DNA of 64,000 nucleotides from CAJQLB01 sp041392065 (GCA_041392065.1 JAWKMU010000003.1:310001-374000), one strand, 5' to 3'. Numbered from the stretch's first letter, positions 7,939 through 16,932 are shown. Translations and numbers: made by a program. Notes: generated from the letters alone by a model not told the origin.

Positions 7939-9303
7939 TTAGTCGTTAAGTTTTACTTCAACACGTCTGTTGTTTGCTTTTCCAGCTCTTGTTGCGTTAG
8001 TGTCAATCGGTTGAGATTCACCATAACCAACAGCTGATAAACGATCATCACTAATTCCATTAGCAACTAAGTAATCTTTTACAGCATTAGCACGTCTTTC
8101 AGAAAGCAATTGATTAGATCTTTCTGATCCATCAGAATCAGTATGCCCTTCAATAGTGAAACTTGCTTTAGGATATTCTTTAAAAATTGCAACCATAGCT
8201 TTTAATACAGGATCAGTTTCTTTTTTGAAAGTAGCTTTTCCAGTATCAAATAAGATAGTTCTTGCGTACTCATTTAAAGTATCCATAACCTCAACTGTTG
8301 GGTTAATTTCTGGGCAACCATTGTTTGCCACTGTACCAGCTTCATTAGGACATTGATCATCTTTATCTAAAACACCATCACCATCAGAGTCTGGCCAAGG
8401 GCAACCATTGTTTGCAGCAGGTCCAGCTTCATTAGGGCAGTTATCATTACCATCAGCAATACCATCGCCATCAGCATCTGGACATCCAGCTAAAGATTTT
8501 AAACCAGGAGTATTAGGGCAATTGTCATTGTTATCAGAAACACCATCACCATCAGAATCTGGGCAACCATTAAATTCAGCTAAACCAGCTTGATTAGGAC
8601 AAGTGTCTTTTGCATCTTCAATACCATCACCATCAGAATCTGGGCAACCATTAAATGCAGCTAAACCAGCAACTTCAGGGCAAGCATCGTCTTTGTCATA
8701 AACACCATCACCATCAGTGTCTTTGCCTCCAAAATTGAAAGCAACACTAACAGAGTGTTGGAAATGCTTTGCAAGGTAATCTTCAAAAGAATGCTTGTAA
8801 GTAGACTGAGCAACTAATCCCCAGTTTTCGTTAATCCAGTAACTTAAACCTGCTGAGCCGTTAAGAGTTCCAGCTCCAATTTTGTCTACCCAAGTATAAC
8901 CCCCTCCAACAGCTAAGTGCGGCTGAAGTTTACTCCAGTTAAGAACTGACCCTAAATTATATTTTATAGTACCATCAACAGCAAGGTACATAAGATCTTC
9001 AATACTAGCGTCTCCAACTTTGTCAATTTTATTTACTGACCCACCTACACCAAAAGAGAAATTATCTCCTAGGTATTTAGAAATTGTAAAAGTAGAAAGT
9101 GAAGGTAAAACGTTATAATGATCTGTAACATTGAAATATTCATCAAAGTACTCTCCTAATGGAGCATCTTCTCCAACAGGGTATAAATCAACTGCGTTCA
9201 TACCGAAACTAAACTGCCAAGGATTGTTATTGTCTTGTGCGTTTGCGTTGCTATAACCGAATACCAGCAACAAAGCGAACATTAATCTGCTAAGATTTTT
9301 CAT
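7939..9303 (-). CDS. OmpA family outer-membrane protein with thrombospondin-3 repeats
   Basis: 454 residues. A signal peptide ends near NANAQ, followed by a ~180-residue beta-barrel-like region. Five calcium-binding type-3 repeats of the form DSDGDGxxDxxDxCPN...NGCP come next, then a C-terminal OmpA domain (TILFDTGKATF, IEGHTDSDGSERSNQLLSERRA, VGYGESQPI) that binds peptidoglycan. It anchors the outer membrane to the wall. The frame opens at a TTG, but the ATG at 9303 starts a normal signal peptide. It has its own strong promoter and terminator, so it is probably a monocistronic, highly expressed gene. Confidence 0.93.
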   Translation of the reverse strand: MKNLSRLMFALLLVFGYSNANAQDNNNPWQFSFGMNAVDLYPVGEDAPLGEYFDEYFNVTDHYNVLPSLSTFTISKYLGDNFSFGVGGSVNKIDKVGDASIEDLMYLAVDGTIKYNLGSVLNWSKLQPHLAVGGGYTWVDKIGAGTLNGSAGLSYWINENWGLVAQSTYKHSFEDYLAKHFQHSVSVAFNFGGKDTDGDGVYDKDDACPEVAGLAAFNGCPDSDGDGIEDAKDTCPNQAGLAEFNGCPDSDGDGVSDNNDNCPNTPGLKSLAGCPDADGDGIADGNDNCPNEAGPAANNGCPWPDSDGDGVLDKDDQCPNEAGTVANNGCPEINPTVEVMDTLNEYARTILFDTGKATFKKETDPVLKAMVAIFKEYPKASFTIEGHTDSDGSERSNQLLSERRANAVKDYLVANGISDDRLSAVGYGESQPIDTNATRAGKANNRRVEVKLND

Positions 9304-9339
9304 ATTCAAAAAATTTAATTTTTAAGTGTTAATTGTAAG

Positions 9340-9370
9340 CAAAAGTAAGTTGTTAAATGTTATTAACAAA
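9340..9370 (-). promoter_or_regulatory. Strong predicted promoter of ompA
   Basis: The minus strand reads TTTG at 9370-9367, nineteen bases, then TACTTTTG at 9347-9340. Both boxes match the Bacteroidota consensus exactly. A leader of about 30-35 nt follows. Confidence 0.7.
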
Positions 9371-9428
9371 GACAAATATATAAAAATATTGCTTTTTTAC
9401 TAAGAAAACACAGCTGTTTAGGTGCAAT

Positions 9429-10622
9429 TTAAATTATTTCTAAGCGTTTTCCAACATTTATAAATGCATTTATTGCTTTGTCCAAATGGGTTTTTGTGTG
9501 AGCCGCAGACAATTGAACCCTTATCCTAGCCTTTCCTTTTGGAACTACAGGGAAGAAAAACCCTATAACATAAATTCCCTCTTCCAGAAGCATATTTGCC
9601 ATAGTTTGAGATAGTTTTGCATCATATAGCATTACTGGCACAATTGCAGAGTCTCCTTCAACAATATCAAAACCAGCTTTTTTCATTTCTTTTTTAAAAT
9701 AATTTGTATTCCACTCCAATTTATCTCTAAGTGAAGTGTCGTTTTTTAACAAATCAAAAACTTTAATAGAGGCACCAACAATTGCAGGAGCTAAAGAGTT
9801 TGAAAATAAATAGGGTCTTGATCGTTGACGTAGCATTTCTATAATTTCCTTTTTTCCTGTTGTGTAGCCACCCATTGCTCCTCCAAGAGCTTTGCCTAAT
9901 GTGCCTGTAATGATGTCTATACGATTCATTACATTCTTTTCTTCTAAGGTTCCTCGTCCTGTTTTGCCTATAAATCCAGCAGCATGACATTCATCTATCA
10001 TAACCAAAGCATCATATTGGTCTGCTAAATCACAAACCTTATCTAATGAAGCAACTATACCATCCATAGAAAACACACCATCAGTAACAATTATTTTAAA
10101 GCGAGCTCCATTGGCATTTGCATCTTGAAGCTGTTTTTCAAGATCTTCCATATCGTTATTATTATAACGATAACGAGCCGCTTTGCACAAACGAACACCA
10201 TCAATTATGGAAGCATGGTTTAAGGAGTCTGAAATAATAGCATCTTCTGGGCCTAACAAAGGTTCAAAAACACCTCCATTTGCATCAAATGCTGCTGCAT
10301 AAAGAATAGTGTCTTCGGTTTGATAAAAATCAGCAATTTTTTTCTCCAGTTGTTTATGAATGTCTTGAGTACCACAAATGAATCTTACTGACGACATACC
10401 AAAACCATGTGTATCCATAGTGTCTTTTGCGGCCTGAATTACCTCAGGATGTGATGAAAGCCCTAAATAGTTATTGGCACAAAAGTTTAAAACGGTTTGT
10501 CCAGTATTTAATGTAATTTCAGCACCTTGTGCTGATGTGATAATACGCTCTTCTTTATAAAGACCGCTTTTCTTTATGTCTTCTAATTCGTTTTGTAAGT
10601 GATTTTTTATTTTTCCGTACAT
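9429..10622 (-). CDS. kbl: Glycine C-acetyltransferase (2-amino-3-ketobutyrate CoA ligase)
   Basis: A 397-residue PLP enzyme of the alpha-oxoamine synthase family, cleaving 2-amino-3-ketobutyrate with CoA to glycine and acetyl-CoA in threonine breakdown. Visible motifs: NNYLGLSSHPEV, the aspartate loop VMIDECHAAGFIG, the PLP lysine in GTLGKALGGAMGG, and SNSLAPA. The start is taken at ATG 10622 (MYGKIKNHLQNEL), the usual N-terminus; an ATG seven codons earlier is possible. No threonine dehydrogenase gene is adjacent. Serine palmitoyltransferase is a paralogue, but the motif set and length favour Kbl. Confidence 0.9.
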   Translation of the reverse strand: MYGKIKNHLQNELEDIKKSGLYKEERIITSAQGAEITLNTGQTVLNFCANNYLGLSSHPEVIQAAKDTMDTHGFGMSSVRFICGTQDIHKQLEKKIADFYQTEDTILYAAAFDANGGVFEPLLGPEDAIISDSLNHASIIDGVRLCKAARYRYNNNDMEDLEKQLQDANANGARFKIIVTDGVFSMDGIVASLDKVCDLADQYDALVMIDECHAAGFIGKTGRGTLEEKNVMNRIDIITGTLGKALGGAMGGYTTGKKEIIEMLRQRSRPYLFSNSLAPAIVGASIKVFDLLKNDTSLRDKLEWNTNYFKKEMKKAGFDIVEGDSAIVPVMLYDAKLSQTMANMLLEEGIYVIGFFFPVVPKGKARIRVQLSAAHTKTHLDKAINAFINVGKRLEII

Positions 10623-10645
10623 AATAGCTATTGTTTTCTGCAAAT

Positions 10646-13600
10646 TTAAACTTCTTTTATTTCTAAAGACTCATTAAGGTAAATAAGAATTTTGTAGGTT
10701 ACTAAAAAATTCATGTCTTCTAAAGCATCGTGGTATGTTTGTAGTTGTTGCTCATGTTTTTTGTCAGGTTTCCCTGTTTTATAGTCAATAATGACCACTT
10801 CATTTTTATCATTTATTACTAAACGGTCAGGTCTTAAAATGATTCCGTTTTTTGTAATGATATCGCGCTCATTGTAGACTGTTACGTTTTTAGAAAAATA
10901 ATTTTTTAGTTTTGGGTGTTCTACGATAGAGTTCATAAGCACACTTAATTCTTCTTTTTGCTCTTCGTTAATGGTACCTGAAGACGTGAATGACTCTAAT
11001 GTGAAGCTAATGTCATCAATAGTTTTAACCTGAGCCATAATTTCATGAAATAAATTTCCTTTTTCTATGGCTTCTATTTGTGACGTATCCCAAAGCAGTC
11101 CTGCTTTTGTAAGAATATTGATTTGATGTTCCTTTTTAGGAATTGAAATAAAACGATTTTGTATTATAGTGTCTTCAAAAAAAGTAGAAGTAACCATTTC
11201 TTTTTCACCAAAAGTATATGTTAATTTATTATCCTCCCATTTATTTATATGTTGCAAATAATTTATAAAAAAACCTGAATATTTTTTGTCATTATTTGTT
11301 AGCTCTCCTTTTGCATTAAGGCTAATACTACTTATAATATACAACCTCTCAATGGCTCGTGTTAATGCGACATACAATAAATTTATGTTGTCTAATTCTA
11401 GTTCAGCTTGATGTTCATTATAAATACGCAAGCCTTGTTCATCATATTCTGCAATGTCTTTATTGTAGCTTAAAAGGGTTTGCGAAAAACCATTAAACTC
11501 CTTTTCGTTTAACGTAAACCAGGTTTTTGGCTCAAGTTCTTTATAAATATCTAAATCTGCATAAGGGAAAATAACCACTGGGAATTCAAGACCTTTGGAT
11601 TTATGAATGGTCATAATTTGTACAGCATTTCCACCAGACGAATTTATTTTTAACTGTTCTCTTTTTTGCTTGTAATGTGTTAAAAAATCTGAGATACTTG
11701 CAGAATTTTTATTAGAGAAATTAAACACAAAATTTAAGAAAAACTGTACATAAGCATCAGCATCTTCAGATAGTTTAAAATGATAAATTATGGTCTCAAC
11801 TAATTCATAAATTGGTAATTGAAGTGCTTCGTTTGGAGCGAAATCTATTCCAAATTGATTCAAGCTCTTGTAGAAATAATCAATATTTAGATTGATGCGC
11901 TCAGAATAAAATTCGTGCTTATTTGAAACTTCTAATTTACCTGATAAGAACCTTAAAACTTGAACTTTACAATCCTTGCTATTAGGATTCATTAAAAATT
12001 GCAGTGAATCAACAATAAAATTCACTTCAGGAGAACGACTTAATGCTAAAGTTTCGGACGAAACAATTTCAACACCTTGTTCGCTTAGATAGTTGGCTAC
12101 AGCAATGCCTTCTTTTGTTTTTCTCACCAAAACACAAATATCACTGTAATTGTAACCATCGTTAATACACTGTTGTATTTTAGTATAAACCTGTTCAGAA
12201 AACATTTCGTTTCTATCATCTTCTTTAGCAATGTTTACAAAAGATAAGTCAACATAACCTTTGCGATTTGAAGAAACATCTTGCGCACTATTTTGATACA
12301 AATTACTATAGTCAGTTTGGCTAAAAGCAAAAGTTGAAATATGCTGAAAAAATGAGTTATTAAATTTTATGATAGCTTCTGAACTTCTATAATTGGTATC
12401 TAATGAGATAATTTCAGGATTGATTTGAATAAAAGGATTTCTTGTTTTATTATATAAGTCCATGAATTGCTCTGCCTGTCCACCTCGCCATCTGTAGATG
12501 GCTTGTTTTGCATCACCAACTATCATTGCGCTTGCGTTTTCACTTGACAAGGCATTTCCAATAAGTGGTGTTAAGTTGTCCCACTGCATTTTGGAGGTAT
12601 CTTGAAACTCGTCTATAAAGTAGTGTTTAAATTTTTCACCAATACGCTCGTAAATAAAAGGAGCAGGCTGGTTTTTTATTTCATCGCTAATTAAGGTGTT
12701 GAATTCTGAAATTAAAAGTTTATTATCTTCTTCCTTAATAAGATTTAATTCCTGATTAATAAGGTGAAGCACCGAAAGTGGTGTAATATTTTTGTAAAAA
12801 TTAGACAGAAATTTATGCTCAAAAATCAATTTCTTGGTCACATTGAAGGCTTTGATTAATTCAGGCTGAATAGTATCAATTGTTTCAGCAACTTCAGGAA
12901 GAACCCTTTTAGGATATAGTGTATCGCCTTCAGTTAATTTATTTTGCCAAGACAGTCCAAAATTTACATTTAAGTTAAGCTGACTTAAGTTGACAAAAAA
13001 CTTTGGTAAGTAACCACTTAAAAAATCATCAAACTGCAAACCTGCTTCCTCAATAAGTGTCAATACGTATTGAGCTTGTTCTTTAATAAGGGTTTCAGTG
13101 TTTGAAAGCTTACTTTTTAATAGTGTTTTTAACTTGGCAAAATCATCTAAAGATTTGTCTCTTAAAGTCTCTAAATGCGGAATATCGTTTTCACTTACCA
13201 ATAGCTTTGCAATTTTATTAAAATCGTAAGCAACGTCCCAACTTTTATCATCATCGGTTTTTTCAATGGCAAACTCAATCAATAGTTTTGTAAGCTCTTC
13301 ATCTGTTCCAGCCCTTGAAATTAAATTATCAACAGCTTTGCTTAGCATTGAGTCAGTATCTAATTCAACTTCAAAATTTAAAGGTAATTTGAGATCAAAA
13401 GCAAAGGTTCTTATTATTTTTTGGGTAAACTTATCTATAGTAGAAACATCAAATGCTGCATAATTTTTCAAAATGGCATATAGTACATTTTTAGCTTTTT
13501 GGTGAAGTTGTTCAGGTTTAATGTTTAACTCTTTACACAACTCAAGAAACATGTCATTATTACTATTAACAATTTCAGGACTTGAAAAATCTTTAAGAGC

Positions 13601-13780
13601 ATTAACAATACGTTCTTTCATTTCGGCAACCGCTTTATTGGTAAATGTAATTGCCAAAATGTTTTTAAAAGGTTCACGCTGTTTGGATAGCAGTAAAACT
13701 TTTAAATAGTTTTTAACCAACGAATAGGTTTTACCACTTCCAGCTGATGCGTTGTAAATATTAAATGAAGACTTATTCAA
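10646..13780 (-). CDS. AddA/RecB-like UvrD-family helicase with C-terminal nuclease
   Basis: 1044 residues. Superfamily 1A helicase motifs: Walker A ASAGSGKT (Lys17), ITFTNKAVAEMKERI, Walker B FIDEFQDTS, VGDAKQAIYRWRGG, DTNYRSSEAI, MTIHKSKGLEFPVV and LLYVALTRAIERLYI. A PD-(D/E)XK nuclease follows with RPDRLVINDKNEVVIIDYKTGK. It should unwind and resect broken DNA ends together with the AddB-like protein at 5105-7864. The start is a TTG; no ATG lies upstream in frame, and Walker A is already near the N-terminus. sodA diverges from it. Confidence 0.87.
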   Translation of the reverse strand: MNKSSFNIYNASAGSGKTYSLVKNYLKVLLLSKQREPFKNILAITFTNKAVAEMKERIVNALKDFSSPEIVNSNNDMFLELCKELNIKPEQLHQKAKNVLYAILKNYAAFDVSTIDKFTQKIIRTFAFDLKLPLNFEVELDTDSMLSKAVDNLISRAGTDEELTKLLIEFAIEKTDDDKSWDVAYDFNKIAKLLVSENDIPHLETLRDKSLDDFAKLKTLLKSKLSNTETLIKEQAQYVLTLIEEAGLQFDDFLSGYLPKFFVNLSQLNLNVNFGLSWQNKLTEGDTLYPKRVLPEVAETIDTIQPELIKAFNVTKKLIFEHKFLSNFYKNITPLSVLHLINQELNLIKEEDNKLLISEFNTLISDEIKNQPAPFIYERIGEKFKHYFIDEFQDTSKMQWDNLTPLIGNALSSENASAMIVGDAKQAIYRWRGGQAEQFMDLYNKTRNPFIQINPEIISLDTNYRSSEAIIKFNNSFFQHISTFAFSQTDYSNLYQNSAQDVSSNRKGYVDLSFVNIAKEDDRNEMFSEQVYTKIQQCINDGYNYSDICVLVRKTKEGIAVANYLSEQGVEIVSSETLALSRSPEVNFIVDSLQFLMNPNSKDCKVQVLRFLSGKLEVSNKHEFYSERINLNIDYFYKSLNQFGIDFAPNEALQLPIYELVETIIYHFKLSEDADAYVQFFLNFVFNFSNKNSASISDFLTHYKQKREQLKINSSGGNAVQIMTIHKSKGLEFPVVIFPYADLDIYKELEPKTWFTLNEKEFNGFSQTLLSYNKDIAEYDEQGLRIYNEHQAELELDNINLLYVALTRAIERLYIISSISLNAKGELTNNDKKYSGFFINYLQHINKWEDNKLTYTFGEKEMVTSTFFEDTIIQNRFISIPKKEHQINILTKAGLLWDTSQIEAIEKGNLFHEIMAQVKTIDDISFTLESFTSSGTINEEQKEELSVLMNSIVEHPKLKNYFSKNVTVYNERDIITKNGIILRPDRLVINDKNEVVIIDYKTGKPDKKHEQQLQTYHDALEDMNFLVTYKILIYLNESLEIKEV

Positions 13781-13850
13781 AAAAAGATAAATTTTATACC
13801 AAAATAAGTAATCTTAATAACTTATTAAGACTATTTATAATCCTTTATTG

Positions 13851-13858
13851 TAAATTTG
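13851..13858 (+). promoter_or_regulatory. -7 promoter box of sodA
   Basis: TAAATTTG matches TAnnTTTG exactly, 35 bases before the sodA start. No clear TTG sits at the -33 position. Confidence 0.45.
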
Positions 13859-13893
13859 AATAAAATAAATACTAACATTAAAAACGCAACATT

Positions 13894-14502
13894 ATGGCTT
13901 TCGAATTACCGAAATTAAAATATGCTTATGATGCTTTAGAACCTCATATTGATGCTCGCACTATGGAGATTCATCACACAAAACATCATCAAGGCTACAC
14001 TAACAATTTAAACAACGCAATTGCTGGTACAGCTAACGAAGGAAAATCTATAGAAAGCATTCTTTCTAATTTAGACATGAAAAACATTGCTGTTAGAAAT
14101 AATGGAGGAGGTTTTTATAACCATAGTTTGTTTTGGGACGTAATGAATCCTGAGGGTAAAGGCTATTTGTCTGGAGAATTAAAAGATGCCATTGAAGCTG
14201 CTTATGGCTCTGTTGATGACTTTAAAACAGCATTTAGCAAAGCAGCAGCAACACAGTTTGGTTCAGGTTGGGCTTGGCTATGTGTTCATAAAGGTGGTAA
14301 AGTTGAAGTTTGCTCTACACCAAACCAAGACAATCCTTTAATGCCAGGAGTTTCTTGCGGTGGAACACCAATTTTAGGATTAGATGTTTGGGAACACGCA
14401 TATTATTTAAATTATCAAAACAGACGTCCAGATTATATTGAAGCTTTCTTTAAAGTAATTAACTGGAATGAGGTTGAGAGACGTTACGCAGAAGCTAAAT
14501 AA
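13894..14502 (+). CDS. sodA: Superoxide dismutase, manganese-type
   Basis: A 202-residue Fe/Mn superoxide dismutase that converts superoxide to oxygen and peroxide in the cytoplasm. Metal ligands are His27, His77, Asp164 (GLDVWEHAYY) and His168. Two specificity positions look manganese-type: glycine 73 in NNGGGFYNH, where iron enzymes carry the active-site Gln, and Gln145 in NQDNPL, where manganese enzymes carry theirs. Cambialistic use of iron cannot be excluded. It has its own -7 box and a terminator just downstream. Confidence 0.95.
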   Translation: MAFELPKLKYAYDALEPHIDARTMEIHHTKHHQGYTNNLNNAIAGTANEGKSIESILSNLDMKNIAVRNNGGGFYNHSLFWDVMNPEGKGYLSGELKDAIEAAYGSVDDFKTAFSKAAATQFGSGWAWLCVHKGGKVEVCSTPNQDNPLMPGVSCGGTPILGLDVWEHAYYLNYQNRRPDYIEAFFKVINWNEVERRYAEAK

Positions 14503-14523
14503 AACAAGAGCTTAATTATATTT

Positions 14524-14559
14524 AAAAAGGCAATCTATTCAGGTTGTCTTTTTTATTTT
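14524..14559 (+). terminator. Intrinsic terminator of sodA
   Basis: AAGGCAATC (14527-14535) pairs with GGTTGTCTT (14542-14550) through two G-U pairs on the plus strand, followed by a long T-run. Confidence 0.75.
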
Positions 14560-14576
14560 CCTACAAATTATATAAA

Positions 14577-14649
14577 ATAAAAAAGGTGAACAGATGTCCA
14601 CCTTTTTTGCCCCAAATCTACCATAAACTTAACCTACTTATGTTATGGT
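14577..14649 (-). ncRNA. Candidate small RNA, copy A
   Basis: On the minus strand, a perfect -7 box TATATTTG (14661-14654) is followed after 4 nt by a 41-nt block starting ACCATAACATAAGTAGG and ending GATTTGGGGC. It is then followed by a terminator hairpin with stem halves GGTGGACA and TGTTCACC between A- and T-runs. The 41-nt block differs from copy B by one base. The one stem difference from copy B is a G-U pair on the minus strand but would be an A-C mismatch on the plus strand, which supports minus-strand transcription. Expected length is about 70 nt. ACCAT and ATGGT within the block can pair. Confidence 0.65.
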
Positions 14650-14653
14650 GATT

Positions 14654-14661
14654 CAAATATA
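14654..14661 (-). promoter_or_regulatory. -7 box of small-RNA copy A
   Basis: TATATTTG on the minus strand, a perfect TAnnTTTG, ends 4 nt before the conserved RNA block. No -33 TTG is seen. Confidence 0.5.
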
Positions 14662-14711
14662 ACAGTGTAAAACTTTAATATTTAAATTTTTTAGATAAAA
14701 TACCCATAAAT

Positions 14712-14754
14712 TAGCCTAAGGGTTGTATTTATAAAATTAGGCTACCTTAGGCTA
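14712..14754. repeat. Inverted repeat with duplicated right arm
   Basis: TAGCCTAAGG (14712-14721) is a perfect inverted copy of CCTTAGGCTA (14745-14754). The right arm TTAGGCTA is also present at 14737-14744, giving TTAGGCTA-CC-TTAGGCTA. Two alternative hairpins are therefore possible. It lies between the two small-RNA copies. Confidence 0.6.
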
Positions 14755-14824
14755 TTAGCGAAATACAGCAACTTTTAAGTAGCTTTTAAATCAATTTAAT
14801 ATATTGAAACCCAAAGTTTAAAGC

Positions 14825-14899
14825 ATAAAAAAAGGTGAACAAGTGTTCACCTTTTTTTGCCCCAAATCTACCATGAACTTAACCTACTTATGTTATGGT
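14825..14899 (-). ncRNA. Candidate small RNA, copy B
   Basis: Same organisation as copy A. On the minus strand, TACTTTAG (14911-14904, one mismatch to TAnnTTTG) sits 4 nt upstream of the 41-nt block. A perfect 15-bp terminator stem follows, A7-GGTGAACA / TGTTCACC-T7 (14827-14841 with 14844-14858). The block differs from copy A only by C for T at the position next to ATGGT. Expected length is about 72 nt. It lies downstream of the purF-like gene on the same strand, so read-through from that gene is an alternative source of transcript. Confidence 0.65.
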
Positions 14900-15012
14900 C
14901 TTACTAAAGTAGACGTATTTTAAAAAAAGCGCATAAATATTAGATGAAATGCATTTTTTTTAGTTTAAGAGTTGATTTTTATAGATTAAATGACGAAATC
15001 CTTATTTTTTCG

Positions 15013-16911
15013 TTAATATGCGCGTTCTTGATTTCCTTCGTAAAAATTAATGAAAGCTCTGTTTACAACTCGGTTTCCTCCAGAGGTTGGATAATTACCT
15101 GTAAAATACCAATCACCTAAGTTTTTTGGACAAGCCTTGTGTAGGTTATCAACGGTTTGAAAAATTAGTTTTACCTCTGCATTTATGCTTTCATCACTAA
15201 GTAATGAAGCTATTTTGTCTGATATTTCTTCATCTGTAAAAGGGTTGTAGATTTCTTTTACAAAATTTTGCACTTCTACATCGTCTAAGTCTATTTGGGC
15301 TTTACATTTGTTGTAGACCTCTTCAACAATGTGATATTTATTATTATCTTTTAGTAATTCCAAAGCAGCTCTAAAAGCAACAAGGCTTTCTAAATTAGCC
15401 ATGTCAATGCCATAACAGTCTGGGTACCTAATTTGAGGCGCAGAAGATACTACAATTATTTTCTTTGGCTTTAAACGGTCAAGCATTTTAAGAATACTCT
15501 TTTTTAATGTTGTTCCGCGTACAATACTATCATCAATAATGACTAAGTTGTCGGTTGGTTTTATAACGCCATAAGTAATATCGTAAACGTGAGCTACTAA
15601 ATCGTCTCTGCTGCTATCTTCGGTTATAAATGTCCTAAGCTTAACATCTTTAATAGCAATTTTTTCTATTCGTGGTCTTTGTGACAACACTTCGGTTACT
15701 TTTTCTGACGACAAAGAACGTTTGCCTTTAAGAATGGCTTGGGTTTTTTTCTTGTTCAGAAAATCCTCAACGGTTTCTATCATTCCGTAAAAAGAAGTTT
15801 CAGCCGTGTTTGGAATATAAGAAAAAACCGAATTTTTTATATCATTATTTATGGTATCCAGAACTTTAGGCATAATTAATTTACCTAAAAGCTTTCGCTC
15901 TTTGTAAATTTCGGCATCACTACCACGAGAAAAATAAATACGTTCGAAAGAACAGGATTTTCTTTCAAGAGGATCAAGAATTTTTTTAATTTTTGTTTTA
16001 CCAGATTTTTTTGTGATAATAGCATGTCCTGGCTCCAGTTCTTTTACATCATCAAAATCGACATTAAAAACAGTTTGTATTACTGGACGCTCTGATGCTA
16101 CGACCACAACCTCATCATCTATATAGTAGTAAGCTGGTCTAATTCCCGCAGGATCCCTTAACACAAAAGAATCTCCATGGCCTAACAATCCAGCCATAGC
16201 ATAACCACCATCCCAATTTTTTGAAGATTTTCGCAATATTTTTGCAACATTTAAGCGTTCGGCAATTAAAGGAGAACATTCGTTTTTATTGTAACCTTCT
16301 TTTTTTAAATTTTTATAAACCTTACCCACAGCGTCATCCAGAAAATGACCAATTTTTTCCATAATGGTTATGGTGTCTGTATACTCTTTTGGATGCTGCC
16401 CTAAATCGACAAGATTTTTAAACAACTGTTTTACATTGGTCATATTAAAATTACCTGCCAGAATTAGATTTCTGTGCATCCAGTTATTTTGTCTTAAAAA
16501 AGGATGTACACTTTCGACGCTATTTTTTCCAAACGTGCCATATCGTACATGCCCTAAAAACAGCTCGCCAATGTAAGGTATGTTTTTCTTTTGAAGAGCA
16601 ACATCTGAAACATATTCAGGATGCTCTAAAAACTCTTTGTTTACACGTTGATTTATTTGAGAAAAAATATCTTGAATAGGTTGTTGAGCTATTGAGCGCA
16701 CTCTACTTATATAACGCTCTCCAGGCTTGGTGTCTAACTTAATGCTTGCAAACCCAGCTCCATCCTGTCCTCGATTATGCTGCTTTTCCATCATAAGGTA
16801 CATTTTATTTACACCATAAAAGGCTGTACCATATTTTTCCTTGTAATACTCAAGAGGTTTTAAAAGCCTTATAAGTGCAATACCACATTCGTGTTTTAAA
16901 GCGTCGCTCAT
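15013..16911 (-). CDS. Amidophosphoribosyltransferase-like protein (PurF family, long form)
   Basis: 632 residues, longer than the usual ~470-505 of PurF. The N-terminus has an eight-residue leader then Cys9 (HECGIALIRL), like the processed propeptide of Bacillus-type PurF, and the glutaminase motif NRGQDGAGF. The C-terminal half holds the PRPP-binding loop VIIDDSIVRGTT and RYPDCYGIDMANLESLVAF. It would form phosphoribosylamine from PRPP and glutamine in the first purine step. Extra sequence occurs in the glutaminase domain (around residues 50-130). Neighbours pfkB and purN fit purine metabolism. Because many Bacteroidota carry a second canonical PurF, this copy may be specialised. Confidence 0.8.
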   Translation of the reverse strand: MSDALKHECGIALIRLLKPLEYYKEKYGTAFYGVNKMYLMMEKQHNRGQDGAGFASIKLDTKPGERYISRVRSIAQQPIQDIFSQINQRVNKEFLEHPEYVSDVALQKKNIPYIGELFLGHVRYGTFGKNSVESVHPFLRQNNWMHRNLILAGNFNMTNVKQLFKNLVDLGQHPKEYTDTITIMEKIGHFLDDAVGKVYKNLKKEGYNKNECSPLIAERLNVAKILRKSSKNWDGGYAMAGLLGHGDSFVLRDPAGIRPAYYYIDDEVVVVASERPVIQTVFNVDFDDVKELEPGHAIITKKSGKTKIKKILDPLERKSCSFERIYFSRGSDAEIYKERKLLGKLIMPKVLDTINNDIKNSVFSYIPNTAETSFYGMIETVEDFLNKKKTQAILKGKRSLSSEKVTEVLSQRPRIEKIAIKDVKLRTFITEDSSRDDLVAHVYDITYGVIKPTDNLVIIDDSIVRGTTLKKSILKMLDRLKPKKIIVVSSAPQIRYPDCYGIDMANLESLVAFRAALELLKDNNKYHIVEEVYNKCKAQIDLDDVEVQNFVKEIYNPFTDEEISDKIASLLSDESINAEVKLIFQTVDNLHKACPKNLGDWYFTGNYPTSGGNRVVNRAFINFYEGNQERAY

Positions 16912-16932
16912 TTTTTTGTTAGTGTTAATAAT

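Larger units (their letters stand above)
14503..15012. other. 510-bp gene-free region holding two small-RNA copies
   Basis: This is the only gap over 300 bp in the window. It contains the sodA terminator (14524-14559), small-RNA copy A (14577-14649), an inverted/direct repeat cluster (14712-14754), small-RNA copy B (14825-14899), and about 110 bp of AT-rich sequence next to the purF-like stop in which I see nothing definite. Confidence 0.8.

Noticed and set aside
5105..13780. Anti-phage defence island (nuclease plus helicase)
   Set aside because: The two proteins match the AddAB/RecB-like repair pair typical of core flavobacterial chromosomes, with housekeeping genes kbl and ompA between and no mobile-element marks.
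14577..14899. Short peptide MVDLGQK... in both small-RNA copies, each 18 codons to a stop
   Set aside because: A one-base difference in the A-run shifts the frame after residue 7, so the peptides diverge while the RNA structure is conserved. An RNA function fits better than coding.
14912..15012. Possible terminator of the purF-like gene (GCAT...ATGC near 14930-14955)
   Set aside because: Only about four pairs with a mismatch; too weak to list.
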